Positions 57,761 to 64,000 of a stretch of 64,000 nt of DNA are shown here, piece by piece. Source of the DNA: Cladopsammia gracilis (lineage: Eukaryota; Cnidaria; Anthozoa; Scleractinia; Dendrophylliidae); assembly GCA_022457155.1 (NCBI GenBank), contig JAJGOT010000131.1:62001-126000 (forward strand). The letters are read 5' to 3'. The first letter of the stretch is position 1. Every line of letters begins with the position of its first letter. The notes beneath the pieces were generated by a model that saw nothing but the letters and a program-made list of their open reading frames with translations, was not told where the DNA came from and did not search any database. A program made the translations under genes and the position numbers.

Positions 57761-57890
57761 AAGAAGAAGAAAAGAAAGAAAGAAAGAAAGAAAGAAAGAA
57801 GAAGAAGAAGAAGAAGAAGAAGAAGAAGAAGAAGAAGAAGAAGAAGAAGAAGAAGAAGAAGAAGAAGAAGAAGAAGAAGAAGAAGAAGAA
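57761..57890 (+). repeat. (GAA)n/(GAAA)n microsatellite
   Basis: A GAAA block followed by about 30 GAA units. The long Lys, Arg, Phe and Leu runs in open frames across it are not proteins. Confidence 0.95.
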
Positions 57891-58679
57891 TATATCGATT
57901 GTTACCACTTGCATCCGTAAGAATTTCAAAACAGCTACCATGCTGGAGATTCAAATATTTCAACCGGATGCAGATGCCATAAGTCTGACAATGAAGGTAC
58001 TGTCTGGTTCCGAGAACCGCGTCACTTTAAACGCAGAATAAACTCTGAGGAGCTAAGAACAACTGCTGATGCCACTATTCCGTAGACTTGCGCTCACATT
58101 TTTTGGGCCACGCTTCCCTTTTTGAATGCGCTTATACATAATTTTACTTTAGCTCAATGAATCTGAATTTGATATCAGATGTTAGGCTTGGATGAAAGTT
58201 TTGGATGATGCTCTCTTTATGCTAATCAGCGTTTCCATAGCAACGGCAAACAAATATGACGAAAAACAGTTTTTCCTAACTGTCTTTCGATTTTGGGGCT
58301 TCCCGCGGCAAGCGAATAAATGCGCTATAATCTAAACAATGTAGCACACTAAATGGGAAAATTTCAAACAAATTAAACTGTTCGATTTTGAATAAATCGT
58401 TAAAACATTTTTAATATGTTTTTCATATTTGAAATATAAGCAGTCAAAACATTCCATAGGTCTCACAAATTATCATTAAATTACCACAGAACGTTTCCTT
58501 AGACTTAAATTATTACTCCCTGTAAATAGCTCTGACTAACTCCTTGGCAACAAAAAGATCGAACTTTGACTTTACCCCGCTCACAACTGTAAATCATGAA
58601 GCAAAGGAATGTGGTTGCCGAGCTTGCCTGAATATAGAAGCGCTGGTAGCAAAAGACAAGGTTCACTCTTGATTATGTT

Positions 58680-60240
58680 TTAACGACTGAAAGTGTGCCT
58701 ATTGGAGAGACACAATTTGCTAACAGCAAAGAATTGAGGAAGTGGCTACATCTTGATGGCATCGGTCTTCCTGAAATAGACAAACACAAGGTCCCCATCC
58801 TTATTGAAAGCGTCCGCCCAGATATTATTGACAACAATTAAGAGATTAGGAGAGGAACCAGACGCCAGCCTTATGCCATAAATACACCCCTGGGATGGAC
58901 AGTATATGGTCCGATGGGTGAACCCAGCAGAGACGGTGTCTATGTTAATTTTTTGAAGAGACTTTAACCCTCTGTATCCTGGCCTTCTTTAATTTTTCCT
59001 CGCCTGGTTTTGGTTGATGCCAAATGGTGATCCTCAAAGTGTTTATTTATTGGTTACAACCACATAATTTACCCATCAAATGAAACCTTAAGAGTCCCTC
59101 TTTCAAAATAAAGTAATAAACATTGAGTGGAATCGACCAAACAATTTTTCAAAGGAAAAGAAATTAGCAATAAATGCAAATGTTCATTGCAAAAAAAAAA
59201 ATACAATTTTTAAAGAAAATGTTCTGTGACATTCACATGACACTGAATGACTACAAGACGGACTAAATCTATTACTAGATTTATTCGCGACCACCGGTCG
59301 GGCGGTAGAGATTACAAAGCAGCTGCAAGAGCTACTAGCAAGAGGAGGATTCCAGTTGACAAAAATGATGTCCAACGAACGGAAAGTTCTTGGTGCCTTT
59401 TCTCCTGAGGATCGCGCACCAGCCGTCAAAGATTTGGATCTGAAGTTCGACAGCTCACCCATGGATCGAGCCCTGGGGATTCATTGGAATGTGGAGGCTG
59501 ACACATTCAACTTGGTTGTTAGCGACAAGGTCCAGCCGGAAACCCGCAAAGGCATCTTGTCATCCATTGCAACCATATATGACCCTCTTGGTTCCGTTGC
59601 TCCCTTGCTTCTTCCTGGCAGAGAAATTAACCAAGAATTGTGCAGAATGAAGTACGATTTGAACGACGAGCTTCCTGAAGACCTTGTAAAGAAGTGGAGA
59701 GAGTGGAAAGGTGGAAAGTAGGCCTTAGCAACCTTACAAATTACAGCATCCCTCGTTCGTTTATTCTTCGAGACTTTGGAGAGGTGAACCAAGTGGAATT
59801 ACATCACTTTGCAGACGCATCAGATGGACATGGCTATAGTACAGTTTCCTACTTAGGCTTTGTGAACACGCAAGGACGGATCCACAACAGTTTCGTGATA
59901 GGGAAATCGAGAGTAAGACCTCTAATCTTGTTGATCAAGATAAATGAACTCATCAAGAGAGAGCTCGAGGGCCGCATCAATATCGGCAGCGTCACATTCT
60001 GGACGGACTCAGAGATTGTCCTTAGGTGCATCTTCAATGAGAAATGAAGATTTGTTACTTTCGTTGCCAACCGCGTTGCCATCATCCGGGAAGAATCAAA
60101 GTCGTCGCAGTGGCGCCACATTAGGTCAAGTCAACCCTGCTGACTATGCTTCAAGGGGCTTAAAGGACTCCGAGACCGAGAAATTAGAGATCAATATACG
60201 GACCGCATTTCCTGTGGAAGGATTCGGATGAGTGGCCGGA
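58680..60240 (+). pseudogene. BEL/Pao LTR retrotransposon remnant
   Basis: First piece (about 58690-58910): a peptidase-region match WLHLDGIGLPEIDKHKVPIL...PYAINTPLGWTVYGPMG, with a stop inside. Second (59250-59720): the post-RT segment with NERKVLGAFS, LGIHWNVEADTF and SIATIYDPLGSVAPLLLPGR, typical of Pao pol. Third (59730-60240): RNase H-like HHFADASDGHGYSTVSYL and ANRVA...WR.I...NPADYASRG, broken by stops and frame changes. The RT core and LTRs are not seen. Confidence 0.8.
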
Positions 60241-60436
60241 ACAACCTACTGCTCTCCACCTAGAACTCTCAGACCACAACGAAGGAGTGAAGAGAGAAAA
60301 AAGCTACTGTCAATGCCTCTGTTGTAGAAGACTACTTCTGGAATTCTTTGTTCGAGAGGTATTCCATATGGGAGAAGTTGAGAAGAGTGGTAGGGGTTAG
60401 TTTCTAGAGAAACTGTGGTGCTGCGTCGGTGGGGGT

Positions 60437-60770
60437 GAAGCACAAAAAATTGGTTTTATCGACTGAGTCGATAAGGTAAATTAGCCACCGTAAAAAGATT
60501 CGAGAAAGCTGGCGTTTCGAGCGCTAGCCCTTCGTCAGAGCTAATCAAGGGATTGTGGGTAGGTGGAGCTACCCTGGTGTAGGGAAAGGCCGCAGATTGT
60601 CATGTGTTGTTTAGAATGGTTAGTAAGATTGAGATGACGCGCGACATTTCAATCTTAATAACCATTTTAAACAACACATGACAATCTGCGACCTTTCTCT
60701 ACACATGGTAAAAACTTAGAACAAAAAAAATCATCTTTCAAATCGGCACTCTCAAACCCCGGGTGCGGGG
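60437..60770 (-). mobile_element. Hammerhead-bearing retroposon fragment, copy 2
   Basis: Minus-strand relative of 52780-53190. In place of the (TCA)n it holds a hairpin (60587-60705) with arms CGCAGATTGTCATGTGTTG and complement. No coding capacity. Confidence 0.6.
60507..60542 (-). ncRNA. Hammerhead ribozyme motif
   Basis: Minus strand: stem I AGCU (60542-60539), core CUGACGA (60538-60532), stem II GGGC/GCUC with UAGC loop, core GAAA (60518-60515), CGCC, then AGCU (60510-60507) closing stem I. The stem III position reads ACGC rather than the ACGU seen in the other copies, and the residue before the cleavage position is C instead of U, so activity is doubtful. Confidence 0.55.
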
Positions 60771-61024
60771 GGTGGGGATGGTCAATCCATTGTATTCCCT
60801 TTTGGCAAAGTACTTGCTTGGTATTCTCCCGAATGTGGTCATTCATTCACTCAGATTTTTCATCGAGTGAGGACGTTTGATTTGGATACCGAGAAGGTAG
60901 GAATTATTCTATTATTTATCCCCCTTTTCACTCTGTTTGGATTTTTATAACATAAAGTACATTCACAAGGAATATGAATCCATAAACACGTAACACAAAG
61001 CGATTAAAAGGAAACCATACGTAC

Positions 61025-61096
61025 AACGCCTCCAACTTCGACAAATTAGAAAATATACCAGGAGGCAGATCACGAATTCCATTGTCAGATAATATT
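61025..61096 (-). CDS. Receptor gene exon: LRR, 5'-most exon seen
   Basis: 72-nt phase 2-2 exon, acceptor TTTTTTGCAG, donor GTACGT: ILSDNGIRDLPPGIFSNLSK then LEA. It begins in phase 2, so at least one more exon lies upstream, beyond 61.1 kb or outside the window. Signal peptide and gene start are not visible. Confidence 0.9.
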
Positions 61097-61867
61097 CTGC
61101 AAAAAAAAAAAATAATAATAACAGCAGTTAGTATATAAAACCTTATAAATGCGAAACAATGGAAAGTGCTCGCGATGACTTTCATCTTTTAACCAACGCC
61201 CACCAAACCTCATAACTTTTTCTGAAATTTATCTGTGAACATTTTGACCTGACAGATGGATGTAATGCACAATTCCGGTGTCATTTTATATCACCACGTC
61301 ACGAGACTTGCCTAAGACGTACCTATGACATTTCTCAACGTACTATACACCCTCCAACCCGGTCTGAAAAGGGTTAAAGTAGTTTTCAAACTTTTGATAG
61401 AACATCGACGAATTAAGTTATTTTACAAAACCAGCAAAACCTGTCATTTTTTAATAGTCAGTAGTAAAAAAGAAAACGATGGAATCAGTGTCCGATAGTG
61501 TGTATTTATCCAATTTCAATTTTAGGGGTTTTGAGAAATCTCTCTAACTGCTCAATTGAAAACTTGATATCAAACAGTTAAGAGTCATAGAGAATAAGCG
61601 TAACTATACATACAAGATTTATTCATCCTTAAATCTCTGAAACAAAATGAAAGCATTTTGTATATCTTTAAGGTTAGACATTACTGTCGAATTTCAAACT
61701 GTAGATGTTCAGCACGATTTGCAATTAAGAAATTACTGGTTGGGCTGCTCACAGCGTCAAAAACTTCATTGTCTTAAATAACTGCCAAGAGCATTTTCCT
61801 CCATTGGTTATAGAGGAGCTTGTATCATGTAGGTCCTACAAGATAATAAAAACTAAAAACTATTTAG

Positions 61868-61915
61868 TTTTTATTTACTGTTATGGATATCACTACCCAT
61901 AACAGTAAATAAAAG
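61868..61915. repeat. Short hairpin
   Basis: TTTTATTTACTGTTATGG and its complement are separated by about 9 bases. Function unknown. Confidence 0.6.
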
Positions 61916-62189
61916 CTAACCATTTTAAAATGAGTTTTTAGGATCCTTATATGATAGGATCCCTATATGGTGTGTTACAATGAAGTATATACCATATTGT
62001 TTCCATTTTTTAGAACTAAGGTGATTCTTCTAAACGAAAGCGTACTACATGGGTAAATATATTAACTTTTAATTAGTCCATCATATCACTTTCGCGAGCA
62101 TGAATTTGATCCATTTTTTTTACTGAAAAATCTTTGGGGATGACTTGATCCCATAGGGCAATTTTAAGTAAGAATATAGATCTTGGTGA

Positions 62190-63613
62190 GTGCTAATGGT
62201 CAAGTATTATTCTTGACTTTCTTCATCGAAATCTAACTGAGCATAGGCATGTGACAGATCAAGCTTACTAAATACTTTAGAGCCAACTAGGGTAGTGTAT
62301 AAATCCTGAGTGGTGGGCAGGTCATATTGCTAATCTTCGACCGACTAACTGATAGTCACCTTATAGTCTCCGCAAATTCTCACAGAGTTATCGCTTGGGC
62401 TAGCCCATTTCGACATGTCAGTTTTCTTAATCACCCCATGCTTCTCAAGCTTCTCTAGCTCCTTCTCAACTTGTTCTTTTAATGCATACAGAACTCTACG
62501 TGCTTTTACAAATATAGGCTTCGCATCACCTTGCAAGGTGATGTGTACCTTGAGCCCCTTCATGCCCTCATAACTCTCTGTAAATAATTTACTATGTCTG
62601 GACAAAATATCATTCAGTTGACTCTCGGCACTGACTGGGTGTCCACTATAGACACGAAATATCTCTCCCCACTCTACCGTAATTTGGCGCAGCCAGTTTT
62701 TACCAAGTAATGTGGGCCTGGCATCGTAATTAGCTACAACAATTGGTAAAGAATATTGTTTCCCCTTATAGACCACATCACACTGCATTTCGCCTGACAC
62801 GTCAAGCACCTCGCCCATGTATGCTTTGAGTGTCACTTTTGAAGGAGTCAAGTGGCCTGTCTGCAAATCTCTCCAAATACTCACTTTTACTCATTATGGA
62901 GTAACCTGCAGCAGTATCCAGCTCCATCTTACACGGCTTCCCGTTAATTAGCATTTCCACAGTGTAACTGCCGCGATTAGGCTTGTTTGTGTCAGGCGAA
63001 TACAGGGAATAAATTCCTAGTTCATCATCATTAGATTCGGCTGCCTGCACATTATGGACTGAGTCTGGACTCGACCCTTTTGTGTGTGTCATCTTTCCTA
63101 TGGCAAACAGATGCTAGATGACCAACTTTAGAACACTTATAGCATTTCGCTGACTTAAATTTACAAAATTGACCTGAATGATTACCCCCACCCTTAGGAC
63201 ATACCGATTGTTCAGTGTTCTTACTGTTTTGTTGTGTCAGCACTAGCTGATTCTCCAGATTTCCGATTTCGGGTACTAAAATGGAAGCTTTGGGCAATCT
63301 CGAGCGGTTTTGGATTATAGTGTTTCTCCAAGACCCGAACAATGTCAGTGAATGGCGTGTCCTTGGGTTTGGCGGGCGCCAACAAATTACTGAGGGTCGA
63401 GTACACCTCCGGTCCAACTTCGGTGAGGAAAATCGCACGTTTCCTTTCTGCTACCACTTGATTAGCTTGAACACTTCCCTCTCCGGTTGTTTCAACAATA
63501 TTATTGGCTGTAAAGAACATTTCCATCCTTTCCACGTATGAATTGAATGTTTCGCGGTCGACGTTGAACTCGCCTACCCGACCGAAAAGTCCACTCGCAC
63601 TAGCGCTGGCCAT
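62190..63613 (-). pseudogene. Gypsy-type gag-pol, frameshifted and 3'-truncated
   Basis: Gag starts at 63613 (ATG, MASASASGLFGRVGEFNVDR). A frame change occurs near 63280 before CYKCSKVGHLASVC (zinc knuckle), and further ones before and after the retropepsin-like MELDTAAGYSIMS (Gly of the DTG motif replaced by Ala). The pre-RT segment LLGKNWLRQI and RT start follow (KHGVIKKTDMSKWASP, a stop at 62345, then SKLDLSHAYAQL near 62240). Coding ends near 62190 without RT catalytic site, RNase H or integrase. Resembles the K02A2.6-like Gypsy polyproteins. Confidence 0.85.
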
Positions 63614-63699
63614 CCTTTACGCCACAACACACACAGCGTTGCCCAAAAGCCTTGCACTGTCGATTTCCGTGGAGAAACGTCCGATCCTCGTCGCCAAAA

Positions 63700-63841
63700 T
63701 GTAATATTTTAAGGGTTGGACGCAAGAGTCAAGACACGAGGTGAGACTCAAATGGCGGTTCTCAACAACAACTTTATTTTACCTAAGCATTTTGGGTAAT
63801 TGCACAGTTCCCTATGTACTATGGGTACTTAATATATTACA
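63700..63841 (-). repeat. 5' LTR of the Gypsy-type element
   Basis: 142 bp. On the minus strand it begins TGTAATAT and ends ATATTACA (perfect terminal inverted repeat) and contains AATAAA. It is followed by TTTTGGCGACGAGGATCGG, which includes the usual Gypsy TGGCGACGAGGAT junction. No 3' LTR was found in the window. Confidence 0.82.
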
Positions 63842-64000
63842 GATGTTATGTTTGTAAACCTTCAAAGTTTTTTTTTTTTTGCATTTCGTCGTCTGTTATT
63901 AAATTTTAACTTGCCAGCTGTCATAACAGACGGCGAAATACGAGACCATTTAAAAAATGACAGACACGATCGTTTCGAAATCGTATCAACGGATTTAATC
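63842..64000. other. No recognisable gene
   Basis: Contains an inverted pair AATAACAGACGACGAAAT/ATTTCGCCGTCTGTTAT around 63880-63945, possibly the edge of another element cut by the window. Confidence 0.4.

Noticed and set aside
57616..58041. Open frame with a long Lys run over the GAA repeat
   Set aside because: A microsatellite translated in frame, with no conserved flanks.

Overview
This is a eukaryotic, animal-type window. Genes are split by GT-AG introns, the intergenic space is AT-rich, and transposable elements dominate. The protein families and element mix (animal ADP-dependent glucokinase, an LRR/cysteine-rich/multi-pass membrane receptor, Penelope-like, BEL/Pao, Gypsy, L1/Tx1 and Harbinger elements, many palindromic MITEs) suggest an anthozoan cnidarian such as a stony coral or sea anemone. 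That assignment is inference; nothing in the sequence names the species.

Layout. (1) 1.8-11.0 kb: a two-exon ADP-dependent glucokinase gene (ADPGK copy 1) with a 7.8-kb intron full of nested elements. (2) 11.8-22.7 kb: a 57-59-bp satellite array repeatedly split by transposons. These are an internally deleted LTR element (target duplication GTTGG), a Harbinger-like element carrying a dead LINE (target duplication ATT) and a 3.2-kb long-terminal-inverted-repeat element (target duplication GTTGTCC). A Penelope-like retroelement with a hammerhead-ribozyme motif abuts the end of the array (22.7-25.06 kb). (3) 25.7-30.5 kb: ADPGK copy 2, about 99% identical in coding sequence, with the same splice sites but unrelated DNA upstream of about 85-95 bp before the ATG. 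(4) 33.1-35.2 kb: a second satellite array, starting at the equivalent point downstream of copy 2. (5) 35.2-39.3 kb: no recognised host gene, a 10-bp minisatellite and a Penelope remnant. (6) 39.3-61.1 kb, minus strand: at least nine exons of a 5'-incomplete gene encoding leucine-rich repeats, GCC2/GCC3-like cysteine-rich modules and a polytopic membrane domain. Its last intron holds an intact 1240-residue L1/Tx1-type retrotransposon ORF in antisense. Its other introns hold MITEs, microsatellites, a BEL/Pao remnant and hammerhead-bearing fragments. (7) 62.2-63.8 kb, minus strand: 5' LTR, gag and partial pol of a frameshifted Gypsy-type element.

Host biology is therefore two recent ADPGK paralogues (or two haplotypes placed in tandem) and one large putative receptor gene. 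Most of the rest is mobile or repetitive DNA whose insertion order can be read from empty sites and target duplications. The least ordinary signals are the series of hammerhead-ribozyme-like motifs with a palindromic stem III, the satellite as a transposon sink, the six-fold AGGTCA direct repeat found only behind ADPGK copy 1, and the unnamed receptor architecture.
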